The notes under the pieces: model-generated
Databases searched by the model: none
Seen by the model: the letters and a program-made list of their open reading frames with translations, nothing else
What the model was told of the DNA's origin: nothing
Program-made: the position numbers and the translations under genes
NCBI RefSeq assembly: GCF_001750725.1
Contig: NZ_CP017279.1
Span: 1,674,001 to 1,738,000 of the forward strand
From: Enterobacter ludwigii
GTDB lineage: Bacteria > Pseudomonadota > Gammaproteobacteria > Enterobacterales > Enterobacteriaceae
Reading direction: 5' to 3'
Length of the DNA: 64,000 nucleotides
Part shown: one piece after another, positions 43,999 through 52,802 of the stretch
Numbering within the stretch: position 1 is the first letter of the stretch
How the letters are laid out: every line of letters begins with the position of its first letter

Positions 43999-45150
43999 TC
44001 AGAGGGAGTGACCGGGACGCGATTGGAATGACAGCGGGCCAGCATGAGAAGGCGTGGATTCAGCCTGATCCCCCTTTTCGAGCCGGAAGTTACGCGTCCG
44101 CGCCTGCAGTTCACTTACCTGATTACGCAGTACATCAGAGGATCCGTTGAGTTCTTCTGCCATCGTAACGTTACTTTGCGTGACCCGTTCCAGCTCAGAC
44201 AAGGCCAGCGTAATCTGGGAAATGCCTTTCTCCTGCTCTGACGTCGAGGTGAAAATGTCATCCATCAACTGGCTGACATTGCCGGAGCCGGTCACAATTT
44301 CTTGCATATTCTTTTCAGCTTCGGACACAACGGTCACGCCCTGAGTAACGTTATTGCTGGTCACTTCAATCAGCGTTTTGATGTTTTTGGCGGCATCCGC
44401 GCTGCGGTGGGCCAGGTTTCGCACCTCTTCTGCCACCACCGAAAACCCTTTTCCGTGGTCACCGGCTCTGGCCGCCTCAACGGCCGCGTTTAGCGCCAGG
44501 ATATTCGTCTGGAAGGCAATGCCGTCGATCATTGAGATAATCTCCGTCATTTGCTGTGCACATTCGGTAATGGATTGCATATTGGTGGCCACCTGCCCCA
44601 TCAACTCGCCACCTTTACGCGCCTGCAATGTCGCCCTGTTTGCCTGCTCGCTGGCCAGTCGGGTGTTATCGGCATTATTTCGGGTACTTGCTGCCATCTG
44701 CTCCATGCTGGCAGCCGTTTGCACCAGCGATGCAGACTGCTGCTCTGTTTTCACCGAAAGCTGCGCGCTACGCGCGGAGAGTTCATCGGACAAGGTCATG
44801 GCGGTTTGCGACGAGGCCCTGATCTCGCGTACCAGGGTCGCGATGTTGCTGGAGAGGCTGTTAATCCCGGGGATTAAACGCCCTGCACAGTTATTGCCAA
44901 ATTCAGGGATAGTCACGCCAAGATTGCCTGCAGTCACTTCTTCAATACTTTTTTTCACCGTATTGATCGGCGTCACAAGATACTTTGTCATGTAGCCCCA
45001 GAGCAAAAATAGCGCAACGAAATTAATGATATTGAGTGAAATAAAGAGAGAGGATTTGCTGGAAAATAGAACAACGACACCTGCATCAACCAGGAAAAGA
45101 CATAAAAGGAACCCGGCAATGAAGGTTCTGACACTAATATTTCTTAGCAT
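43999..45150 (-). CDS. Methyl-accepting chemotaxis protein without a sensor domain
   Basis: A chemoreceptor of 383 residues. Two hydrophobic segments ([20 protein letters not shown] and [18 protein letters not shown]) are separated by only a few residues, so there is essentially no periplasmic ligand domain. A HAMP-like stretch ([20 protein letters not shown]) is followed by the full signalling domain ([27 protein letters not shown]). The tail ends in PGHSL, with no NWETF. It may sense membrane state or act with a partner. ATG at 45150 chosen; the in-frame GTG at 45162 is possible. Not found at this site in E. coli. The 200 bases to zntB hold no gene. Confidence 0.88.
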   Translation of the reverse strand: MLRNISVRTFIAGFLLCLFLVDAGVVVLFSSKSSLFISLNIINFVALFLLWGYMTKYLVTPINTVKKSIEEVTAGNLGVTIPEFGNNCAGRLIPGINSLSSNIATLVREIRASSQTAMTLSDELSARSAQLSVKTEQQSASLVQTAASMEQMAASTRNNADNTRLASEQANRATLQARKGGELMGQVATNMQSITECAQQMTEIISMIDGIAFQTNILALNAAVEAARAGDHGKGFSVVAEEVRNLAHRSADAAKNIKTLIEVTSNNVTQGVTVVSEAEKNMQEIVTGSGNVSQLMDDIFTSTSEQEKGISQITLALSELERVTQSNVTMAEELNGSSDVLRNQVSELQARTRNFRLEKGDQAESTPSHAGPLSFQSRPGHSL

Positions 45151-45607
45151 GATTATATCCACGATTTTATATTTAGGTCGGCATTAAGATTTATAGCATT
45201 CGTGTTGTTGTTTGTCCTGATGAACAACGCTGGTTTCACCTTTCGCCGTTAGCCACCTGAGATTTAACTTAAGTCAGATAAAAACAGGGTATTAGTGAAA
45301 ATGTTATATGCAGCATCCTGTGATACTGGTTTCCTGCCACTTTAAGCGATACCATCGCCTGCGATGAGACAATATGGCCGCGCTCATATTTAAGGAGCTT
45401 TGCTGCAATTATTCGCCTTTGTTTAGCAATGCTTAATAGGTGCCGGAAAGAATATATTTTATATTCACCGCCAGCCTTAACGTTTTAATATGACCGGTCG
45501 TTTTGCACGATACCTAACTCATATTATTTGAATGCGCATGTACGTTGCCAGTTAAAGACGTGCCCGGCAGGCGAAATCGGTAACCCTCTTTGGCGTGGGA
45601 TTGCATA
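45151..45607. other. Intergenic region between the chemoreceptor and the MHYT protein
   Basis: About 450 AT-rich bases between divergent genes. I find no convincing ORF or RNA. GCCGACCT on the minus strand (45182-45175) resembles a FliA -10 element, but no matching -35 lies at the right distance. Confidence 0.4.
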
Positions 45608-47737
45608 ATGCTCAATATATCGTGGGACCCTGTGTTAATAGCCCTCTCGTATCTGGTGGCCTTTATCGCCTCATTTGTGGCCCTGGACAGCGCCGGAAAA
45701 ATCCCGCTTTCCAGCCGTAAAACGGCGATGTTCTGGCGTATCGCCGGAGGCGTCACGCTTGGGATCGGGATCTGGTCAATGCACTTCATCGGCATGCTGT
45801 CGATGCAAATGCCGATGATAATGAGCTATAACCTCTGGTTAACCCTCGCCTCACTGGGCGTGGCGGTGGTTGCATCCACGGTCGCCATCAATATTGCCGT
45901 AACGGGTAAAACCCTTTCCCCTTTTCGATTGATCGTTGCCACGGTGCTCCTGAGTGCTGGCGTGGTCTGTATGCACTTTATCGGTATGGCCGCACTGATG
46001 CTGGACAGCCATATTCTCTGGGATCGACGCATTGTTGCCGTGTCCGTGTTGATTGCCGTTATGGCCTCCGGCGCTGCGCTGTGGCTGGCATTTCGCCTGC
46101 GGGATATGCGCAAAGGGGTGTTTATCAATCGTATTCTCGCGGCCTGCGTGCTGGGTGTCGCCATCTGCGCGATGCACTACACCGGCATGCGTGCCGCCCA
46201 TTTTCAGGAAATGACGCATACCCTGCCCGGCGGTATCAGCGAGTTGGGGTTATCGGTCTGGGTTTCTGTCACCACACTGTGCCTGCTCGGCGGTATGTTA
46301 ATGATTTCGCTCATCGACTCGCACCGGCGGACGAACCGACTGACCGATAACCTACGCCAGCTTAATCGTCAGCTTGAACTGCAGGCGCGGTTTGATGCGC
46401 TCACCGGTCTCGCTAATCGCCACCAGATGGACATTCGGATGCAGGATTGCCTGCGCAGCGCATTGCTCAGCAAGAAGCCATTCGCCGTGATTTTCCTCAA
46501 CGTCGATCATTTCAAACGCATCAACGATACCTGGGGCCACAACACCGGGGATGAGTTGTTAATCTCTCTCGCGCAGCGCATTACCGCCCGCCTTACCCGC
46601 GAGATGACCCTCGCCAGGCTTGGCGGCGACGCCTTTATCCTGCTGGTTCCCGAGTGTGACGACGATAAACTCAACGCGCTGCTCACGACATTGCTGGAGG
46701 ATATGCGCCGCCCGTTTTCACTTTGTGGGCACACGCTGAGCACAACAATCAGCGCGGGGGTCAGCCTCTACCCGCAGGATGGCGAGACGCTGCATGAGCT
46801 GAAGCTAAAAGCCGATGCGGCCCTGAATCGCGTCAAAGAGGATGGACGAAACGGCTGGGCCGTCTACCGGAACGAGATGTCAACGGCCATTCCGGCCAAC
46901 CCCGGCTTCCTGCAGGAGTTAACTCAGGCGCTGGAACGCGATCAGTTTGAACTGTGGTATCAGCCGACCTGGCATGCAAAAGACACCACTATTCACGGTT
47001 TTGAAGCCCTTCTGCGCTGGCGGCACCCTGAGCAAGGGGTGTTGCTGCCTAATCTGTTTTTACCGTCGCTGGAACAAACGGGGCTGATCATCCCGGTGGG
47101 GAACTGGGCGATTGAAGCGGCATGCCGTCAGCTTCATTTCTGGACAGAACAAGGTTTCAGCCAGTGGACATTGTCCTTTAACCTCTCCCCCGTCCAGTTC
47201 GAACAGCCGGATATCTTCCACATCATTTCGTCGATGTTGCATAAATATAATCTGTCGCCCTCCCGGCTTATCCTTGAGGTGACAGAAAGTACCGCACTGA
47301 AAAATCTCGACCGCAGTATTGAATTACTCAATGCGTTCAATCAAGCCGGGATTACCGTCTCGATTGATGATTTTGGCACCGGCTATTCCAACCTGTTGAT
47401 GTTGAGCGTTCTGCCCGCTAAAGAGCTAAAAATCGACAAGAGCTTTGTGCACTCGATGCTGGTAAATGAAAAAAGCCGCAAGCTGGTGGAAACCATTATT
47501 AATATCGCCAGGACCATGGAAATGAATGTGGTTGCGGAAGGGATCGAGACGCAAGAACAACAGGTGGTGCTGACGGACCTCGGCTGTGATTACCTGCAGG
47601 GGTTTCTTTTCTCCCGTCCATTACCTGCCGAACAGGTTCCCTGGCTGCTGCTGCAAAAAAACTCAGACAAACAAATTATACCCATTGGTAAAATTCACGC
47701 GGAACCCGCATATATTTCACAAAAAAATCATGCCTGA
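45608..47737 (+). CDS. MHYT-GGDEF-EAL protein, probable c-di-GMP phosphodiesterase
   Basis: A 709-residue inner membrane signalling protein. The N-terminal MHYT domain has seven hydrophobic segments and three copper-type motifs (MHFIGM near residue 60, MHFIGM near 122, MHYTGM near 195), thought to sense oxygen, CO or NO. The GGDEF domain is degenerate (RLGGDAFILL), so cyclase activity is unlikely. The EAL domain looks complete: FEALLRWRHP, FNLSPVQF, EVTEST, DDFGTGYSNL, KIDKSFV, VVAEGIETQEQ. It therefore probably hydrolyses c-di-GMP. The ATG at 45608 is the first after GTGGGA; a start at 45590 is also open. It stands directly before dgcM and is absent there in E. coli. Confidence 0.9.
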   Translation: MLNISWDPVLIALSYLVAFIASFVALDSAGKIPLSSRKTAMFWRIAGGVTLGIGIWSMHFIGMLSMQMPMIMSYNLWLTLASLGVAVVASTVAINIAVTGKTLSPFRLIVATVLLSAGVVCMHFIGMAALMLDSHILWDRRIVAVSVLIAVMASGAALWLAFRLRDMRKGVFINRILAACVLGVAICAMHYTGMRAAHFQEMTHTLPGGISELGLSVWVSVTTLCLLGGMLMISLIDSHRRTNRLTDNLRQLNRQLELQARFDALTGLANRHQMDIRMQDCLRSALLSKKPFAVIFLNVDHFKRINDTWGHNTGDELLISLAQRITARLTREMTLARLGGDAFILLVPECDDDKLNALLTTLLEDMRRPFSLCGHTLSTTISAGVSLYPQDGETLHELKLKADAALNRVKEDGRNGWAVYRNEMSTAIPANPGFLQELTQALERDQFELWYQPTWHAKDTTIHGFEALLRWRHPEQGVLLPNLFLPSLEQTGLIIPVGNWAIEAACRQLHFWTEQGFSQWTLSFNLSPVQFEQPDIFHIISSMLHKYNLSPSRLILEVTESTALKNLDRSIELLNAFNQAGITVSIDDFGTGYSNLLMLSVLPAKELKIDKSFVHSMLVNEKSRKLVETIINIARTMEMNVVAEGIETQEQQVVLTDLGCDYLQGFLFSRPLPAEQVPWLLLQKNSDKQIIPIGKIHAEPAYISQKNHA

Positions 47738-47829
47738 CCGGGTTAAGTAGAGTATGTTTCAAAGGAGTCCACTCCCGTTAATTCTGTCATGATCCTCAGG
47801 CACATTGTGCCGATGTACAGGAATACGCT

Positions 47830-49062
47830 ATGTCGCAAAATTGTTTTGATGCGCTGAATTTAATTAAAACCCCCGTGTGGCTCATTTCACCTGCTTCAGA
47901 ACAGATCATTTTTGCAAATGTGGCCGCCGCTCAGATCATGGGCGATAAAACCCTGGATGACCTACGCAAAGGTACCTATTCCGCCAATGCGCATCACGTG
48001 CTGTCGATGTATGTGCCTGAACTGAAGAGTGAGCAGGAGATCGTCGAAATCTGGACCATCTCCCGCGATGGACATGAAACCGCGCTGAGCTGCCGTCTCT
48101 CGCTTGCCCATTTCGTGCCCCAGGGGAATGTTATTGTTTTTGAAGGGCTGACGCAGCAGGTTCTCTCCGGGCTTAAGGCCAGCCGCTCCGCGACCTACCA
48201 GCGCAAAAAACAGGGATTTTACGCGCGCTTTTTCCTGACCAACAGCGCGCCAATGCTGCTTATCGATCCGTCCCGGGATGGCCAGATTGTGGATGCCAAT
48301 CTGGCGGCGCTGACTTTTTACGGTTATGCGCATGATGAAATGTGCAGAAAACATACCTGGGAAATCAATACTCTGGGGCGGGATGTGATCCCCGTGATGA
48401 CGGAGATTGCCGCGTTGCCGGGCGGCCATAAGCCCCTCAACTTTATCCACCGTCTGGCCGATGGCTCCACCCGCCATGTTCAGACCTATGCCGGGCCGAT
48501 TGAAATTTACGGTGACAAATTGATGTTGTGCATTATCCACGATATCACCGAGCAAAAAAGGCTGGAGCAGGAGCTGGAACACGCGGCACTGCGTGATTCC
48601 ATGACGGGCCTGCTCAACCGGCGTCAGTTCTATATCATCACCGACCAGGCCAACACCTATCATCTTCCCGCGCAGCAGCAATTTAGCCTGCTGCTGGTGG
48701 ATACCGATCACTTCAAAAATATCAACGACCTCTTCGGCCACCTGAAAGGTGATGAGGTGCTGATCTCACTCTCGCGCACGCTGGAAGCCTGTAGCCGCAA
48801 AGAGGACCTGGTCTTCCGCTGGGGCGGTGAGGAGTTCGTCATCCTGCTGCCGCGCACCCCGCTCGACACCGCCCTGCAAATCGCCGAAACTGTGCGCGAT
48901 GCGGTCGCCCGCATCACGATCCCGGGTTTACCTCGCTTCACCGTCAGCATTGGCGTGGCGCGACATAATCCGGGCGAGAGTATGGATGAGCTGTTTAAAC
49001 GTGTGGACGATGCGCTTTATCGCGCCAAAAGTGATGGGCGCAATAAAGTCCTGGCGGCATGA
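47830..49062 (+). CDS. dgcM: Diguanylate cyclase DgcM (YdaM)
   Basis: A cytosolic cyclase of 410 residues: two PAS domains (about 5-110 and 135-250; QGFYARFFLTNSAPMLLIDP, ANLAALTFYGY), then a GGDEF domain with the active motif RWGGEEFVILLPR. An inhibitory I-site RKED lies five residues before it. In E. coli DgcM, with PdeR and MlrA, switches on csgD and curli. Sequence match to E. coli DgcM is high, especially in the second PAS. The ATG has AGGAATACGC upstream. Here an MHYT phosphodiesterase gene has been placed just ahead of it. Confidence 0.94.
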   Translation: MSQNCFDALNLIKTPVWLISPASEQIIFANVAAAQIMGDKTLDDLRKGTYSANAHHVLSMYVPELKSEQEIVEIWTISRDGHETALSCRLSLAHFVPQGNVIVFEGLTQQVLSGLKASRSATYQRKKQGFYARFFLTNSAPMLLIDPSRDGQIVDANLAALTFYGYAHDEMCRKHTWEINTLGRDVIPVMTEIAALPGGHKPLNFIHRLADGSTRHVQTYAGPIEIYGDKLMLCIIHDITEQKRLEQELEHAALRDSMTGLLNRRQFYIITDQANTYHLPAQQQFSLLLVDTDHFKNINDLFGHLKGDEVLISLSRTLEACSRKEDLVFRWGGEEFVILLPRTPLDTALQIAETVRDAVARITIPGLPRFTVSIGVARHNPGESMDELFKRVDDALYRAKSDGRNKVLAA

Positions 49063-49135
49063 AACTGGTGTATCTTCGTAAGCCCCGTTACAATGCCCCT
49101 CTCGAATAAATGGACCACAGGTGGGTAGATGTGCA

Positions 49136-49276
49136 ATGGGAAAAACAGAAATAATACTCACCATAATTATTTTATTCGTTATTATATTTGGCTTCTGGTT
49201 TATTTTCAGCGGTGAGATCTGGTTTCTGGTGGAATACCTTGAGAACAGTATCTACCCCACCTTCGATGCGCTATGA
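49136..49276 (+). CDS. Small membrane ORF, 46 residues
   Basis: A 46-codon ORF whose product is almost all one long hydrophobic segment (EIILTIIILFVIIFGFWFIF), then SGEIWFLVEYLENSIYPTF. AGGTGGG lies 15 bases before the ATG, somewhat far. I know no homologue. A structured, terminator-ended region begins about 55 bases downstream. Confidence 0.5.
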   Translation: MGKTEIILTIIILFVIIFGFWFIFSGEIWFLVEYLENSIYPTFDAL

Positions 49277-49329
49277 CGCATGTTTAATTCCTTGTTTCAC
49301 CTACCGAATTTGTCAGGTATCAGCACCGG

Positions 49330-49428
49330 TAAGAGGTGCGTAAAATACGCAACGTTATCCTCCAACAAGTTGATAACGAATCATTAAATCATTTGCTTAT
49401 TTCGCCCGTTCTCTGACGGGCTTTTTTT
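49330..49428 (+). ncRNA. Structured small RNA candidate
   Basis: Three hairpins lie in a row: TGCGT-AAAAT-ACGCA (49337-49351); CGTTATC (49353-49359) with GATAACG (49372-49378), whose loop begins with CTCC; and an intrinsic terminator GCCCGT-N6-ACGGGC (49404-49421) followed by seven T residues. The unpaired AT-rich stretch before the terminator and the loop complementary to ribosome binding sites are typical of Hfq-dependent RNAs. No promoter is clear, so it could also be the 3' end of the small ORF mRNA. Confidence 0.45.
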
Positions 49429-49490
49429 ATTTCCGGCAATTCAGCTGTGCCAGGCTATATCTTAAACATCGTTAAACCTAAAGGTGAGAA

Positions 49491-50057
49491 ATGATGAGCA
49501 AGAAAATCCTGATGTTGGTCGGCGATTACGCCGAAGATTATGAAACAATGGTGCCCTTTCAGGCTTTACAGATGATTGGCCATCAGGTGGACGCCGTCTG
49601 CCCGGACAAATCCCGTGGCGACTACATCATGACGGCGATCCATGATTTCGACGGCGCCCAGACCTACAGTGAAAAGCCGGGCCACCGTTTTATCCTCAAT
49701 GCCGATTTTTCCGCCGTAAAAGTGCAGGATTATGACGCGCTGCTAATCCCGGGCGGACGAGCCCCTGAATATCTCCGGCTAAATGATGACGTGCTGAAAC
49801 TGGTGCAGGCCTTCGACGCCGCGCGCAAACCGATTGCTGCGGTTTGCCACGGACCGCAACTGCTCGCTGCTGCCGGCATATTAAAAGGACGAACCTGTAG
49901 CGCCTATCCCGCCTGTGCGCCTGAAGTCCGCCTCGGCGGCGGGCACTATGCCAATATTGGTATCGATCAGGCGCACGTAGACGGTAATCTGGTCACTGCC
50001 CCCGCCTGGCCTGCGCATCCGCAATGGCTGGCGAAATTCAGTGCATTGTTAGAATAA
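49491..50057 (+). CDS. DJ-1/PfpI family protein
   Basis: A 188-residue member of the DJ-1/PfpI superfamily (class I glutamine-amidotransferase-like fold). The nucleophile elbow is [14 protein letters not shown] (Cys about residue 121, His next to it), with an acidic residue in the N-terminal [12 protein letters not shown]. Relatives are glyoxalase/deglycase, chaperone or protease-like; which applies cannot be read here. GGTGAG precedes the ATGATG, so the start may be 49491 or 49494. Not found at this spot in E. coli. Confidence 0.85.
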   Translation: MMSKKILMLVGDYAEDYETMVPFQALQMIGHQVDAVCPDKSRGDYIMTAIHDFDGAQTYSEKPGHRFILNADFSAVKVQDYDALLIPGGRAPEYLRLNDDVLKLVQAFDAARKPIAAVCHGPQLLAAAGILKGRTCSAYPACAPEVRLGGGHYANIGIDQAHVDGNLVTAPAWPAHPQWLAKFSALLE

Positions 50058-50067
50058 CGTTGCCCTG

Positions 50068-50093
50068 CTCCCGCCAGTAGCGCCTGGCGGGAG
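50068..50093. terminator. Hairpin between the PfpI gene and the membrane protein gene
   Basis: CTCCCGCCAG (50068-50077) pairs perfectly with CTGGCGGGAG (50084-50093), between convergent genes. T runs are lacking on both sides. Confidence 0.5.
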
Positions 50094-50126
50094 AAATCCG
50101 CTGGGAATAATGTGTCCCCCGGCGAT

Positions 50127-50885
50127 TTAGCGATCCTGCCGCTCCCACTGCGCTTCCCGCTCACGCGCTTTTCTGCGGGCTTCCTCTTTTTCACGATACA
50201 GTGGCGGATAGTAGATGTTCCCCCAGTCCCATTTACCAAACCAGAGACTCATCAGCGTACTAAAGATGAGTATAAGTACGGTATAAAAGAGAACGGTTCC
50301 GCTTTCACCGCCGTGGCTGAACAGATCGATGACCAGCGAATGCTGCGCGTCGCTAAACCACTGCGGATGGTCATCAAGCATCATGAAAAAGAGGATCCCA
50401 AAGAGTAAATCCCCGACTTTAAATCGTTCATGAAATTTCGTGCGCCAGTTTGCATTATGTTTTTCATAATAATTCAGCAGGAACTGGTTGTTTTCCTTCA
50501 ACGCTAAATCAAGTACTTCGCCTGAAGGAACTTCACCCGACCTCTTCTGATAATCACTCTGCGCGCGCAAGAAATCCGGGAAGATTCCGCTGTAGATGAA
50601 CTCATTGAGTAATAGCCTGACGATATTGGCTATAAAAGGCATCAGGGTGGTGGCAATTAAACCTAAGCCGGCGAGCGCCACGCAGAAAAATCCCAGATGT
50701 TCGGTCCAGTTAAGTGTCTGAACAGGCCAGGTCAACATTCCTTGCCCGCTGTATACCAGCAGCGCCAGATCGGCGAAAAGGACAATATAGATGAAGCGGA
50801 TAATCCATTGCCATTCCCAGATTTTATCCATAATCCCTAACCCTGCCGGGAAAGACGCTTTCTCTTTCTTTTCATCCGTCATCAT
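50127..50885 (-). CDS. Unrecognised inner membrane protein
   Basis: A 252-residue protein with four hydrophobic segments in two pairs (about residues 28-50, 65-92, 165-185, 200-215). A soluble middle region (LRAQSDYQKRSGEVPSGEVL) and a strongly charged C-terminal tail (REKEEARRKAREREAQWE) are also present. The pattern is two membrane hairpins with both ends cytoplasmic. No known family comes to mind. GGGGAGGT precedes the ATGATG start. It stands alone between the PfpI gene and mppA. Confidence 0.72.
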   Translation of the reverse strand: MMTDEKKEKASFPAGLGIMDKIWEWQWIIRFIYIVLFADLALLVYSGQGMLTWPVQTLNWTEHLGFFCVALAGLGLIATTLMPFIANIVRLLLNEFIYSGIFPDFLRAQSDYQKRSGEVPSGEVLDLALKENNQFLLNYYEKHNANWRTKFHERFKVGDLLFGILFFMMLDDHPQWFSDAQHSLVIDLFSHGGESGTVLFYTVLILIFSTLMSLWFGKWDWGNIYYPPLYREKEEARRKAREREAQWERQDR

Positions 50886-50932
50886 TTACCTCCCCTTTGA
50901 CTCACGGAACAAACATCCCTCGTTCAATAAAG

Positions 50933-50955
50933 AAAAACTGGCGCAAATGCGCCAG
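50933..50955 (-). terminator. Terminator of mppA
   Basis: CTGGCGC and GCGCCAG (50938-50955) pair around AAAT; on the minus strand the hairpin is followed by TTTTTCTTT. Confidence 0.8.
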
Positions 50956-51000
50956 CTCTTAATTTAACGTTCACAACGAAGACCGGCGGTTCCCGGCTCG

Positions 51001-52617
51001 TCAGTGTTTCTCAATATACATCGTCCGGCTATAAGCCACGTCTTCCGGGTTATTAATGGGGTAACCTTTCACCCATGGTTTGATCAGGCGGCCGTTGGTG
51101 TACTGGTAAATAGGTGCGATTGGCGCTTTTTCCGTGAGGATTTTCTCCGCCATGTTGTAGTCTGCGTTACGGGCTTTCGCCGTGTTTTCGAGCGTCGCCT
51201 GATGGATAATTTTATCGTACGCCGGATCGTTGAAACGCGAAATATTGCCGCTGTGGGTTGAGGTCAATAACGACAGGAAGGTCGATGGCTCATTGTAATC
51301 CCCGACCCATGACGCGCGGATCACATCGAAATTACCGGTATTACGGCTATCGATGTAGGTTTTCCACTCCTGGTTCTGCAGTTTGACGTCAACGCCGAGG
51401 TTTTTCTTCCACATCGAGGCCACCGCAATCGCGATTTTCTGATGGTTTTCTGACGTGTTGTACAACAGGTTCAGCTTCAGCGGGCGCTGAGGGCCATAGC
51501 CCGCGGCCTGAAGCAGCGTTTTCGCCTGGGCATTAAGTTCCTGCTGTGACATTTGCTCAAACGGCGAGGTTTCTGGCGTAAACCCTGCCGTCACGTCTGG
51601 CGTGAAATGCCAGGCGGGCTTCTCACCGGTTCCTAACACTTTGTCCGCCATGATGCGGCGATCGATGGTCATGCTCAGGGCGAGGCGTACACGGGCATCG
51701 GCCGTGGGTCCTTTTTGCGTATTAAACGCATAGTAATAGGTGCCCAGCTGAGGCGGTGTATACACCTGTCCCGGAATGTCCTTGAGCAGCTTCTGATACA
51801 TGTTTTTCGGGAACGATTCGGTGATATCAATATCATCCGCCAGATAGCGTTTAGTGGCCGAGGATTCCTGGTTAATCGGTATGAACGTCACTTTTTGCAG
51901 GACGGTTTTGGCGTTATCCCAGTAGTGTGTATTCGGCACCACAACCAGTTTTTCATTCACCACGCGATCTTTCAGAACGTAGGCGCCATTTCCGACCAGA
52001 GCCCCCGGACGCGTCCACTCTTTGCCGCTCTCCACATTGGCCTTTTGCACCGGATAGAAGGCAAAGTTTGCCGTCAGATTGCTAAACCACGGCAGCGGTT
52101 TATCCAGCTGCACACGTAAGGTTTTTGCATCTACGGCCGTCACGCCCAGCGTATCTGGCGCGGCTTTACCATCAATTATCGCCTGTGCGTTATGGATACC
52201 CGCCAGCGCCGCAAACCAGGCAAACGGAGACGTGGTTTTCGGATCAACCAGACGCTGCCAGCTGTAGACAAAATCCTGAGCGGTAACTGGAGAACCGTCA
52301 GACCATTTCGCGTTATCACGTAAGGAGAAGGTCCAGATACGGTTATCATTACTCTGCCAGCGCGTCGCCACGCCTGGGGTCAGTTCACCTTTCTCATTCT
52401 GATTAACCAGCCCTTCAAAAAGGTCGCGAATGACCTGTATCTCGGGTAATCCCACGGCTTTTGCCGGATCAAGGGAAGCCGGCTCATCTTTAATGTGTCT
52501 GACCAGCTCCTGTTTTTGCGCCAGTACCGTGCCCTGTGGCACATCAGCGGCGTACGAGAGTGTAGAGAGTCCGCACAGCAACAGTGCAGCACAGAGACGC
52601 GAAACAGGATGCTTCAT
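51001..52617 (-). CDS. mppA: Murein tripeptide-binding protein MppA
   Basis: A periplasmic solute-binding protein of 538 residues, a paralogue of OppA. It binds L-Ala-D-Glu-meso-diaminopimelate and passes it to OppBCDF for murein recycling. Signal peptide LLLCGLSTLSYA, then family-5 motifs (LVRHIKDEPASLDPAKAVGLPE, NGAYVL, NQEWKTYIDSRNTGNFDVI). Highly similar to E. coli MppA. It is divergent from mpaA, whose product trims the same peptide. Confidence 0.95.
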   Translation of the reverse strand: MKHPVSRLCAALLLCGLSTLSYAADVPQGTVLAQKQELVRHIKDEPASLDPAKAVGLPEIQVIRDLFEGLVNQNEKGELTPGVATRWQSNDNRIWTFSLRDNAKWSDGSPVTAQDFVYSWQRLVDPKTTSPFAWFAALAGIHNAQAIIDGKAAPDTLGVTAVDAKTLRVQLDKPLPWFSNLTANFAFYPVQKANVESGKEWTRPGALVGNGAYVLKDRVVNEKLVVVPNTHYWDNAKTVLQKVTFIPINQESSATKRYLADDIDITESFPKNMYQKLLKDIPGQVYTPPQLGTYYYAFNTQKGPTADARVRLALSMTIDRRIMADKVLGTGEKPAWHFTPDVTAGFTPETSPFEQMSQQELNAQAKTLLQAAGYGPQRPLKLNLLYNTSENHQKIAIAVASMWKKNLGVDVKLQNQEWKTYIDSRNTGNFDVIRASWVGDYNEPSTFLSLLTSTHSGNISRFNDPAYDKIIHQATLENTAKARNADYNMAEKILTEKAPIAPIYQYTNGRLIKPWVKGYPINNPEDVAYSRTMYIEKH

Positions 52618-52802
52618 AAGATCCCCTTTTATGAATTCAGGTAATAAGCAGATGCGTAATTATTTGTTTCGACAATGAGAATTGCAAATACCTTCCTCCG
52701 GAAAGTTGATATCCGGCAATTTTCCCGCCATACGGAAACTATTTGATTAACCGCGAGTTTTGCACAACACTGCCAGTAGAGACTTCTTTATCAGGATTTC
52801 CT

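Noticed and set aside
45163..45200. FliA -10-like GCCGACCT upstream of the 44-45 kb chemoreceptor
   Set aside because: No TAAAGTTT-like -35 at the required 11-base spacing.
52668..52690. Fur-like sequence GACAATGAGAATTGCAAAT upstream of mppA
   Set aside because: Only about 11 of 19 consensus positions agree and neither mppA nor mpaA is an expected iron-regulated gene.
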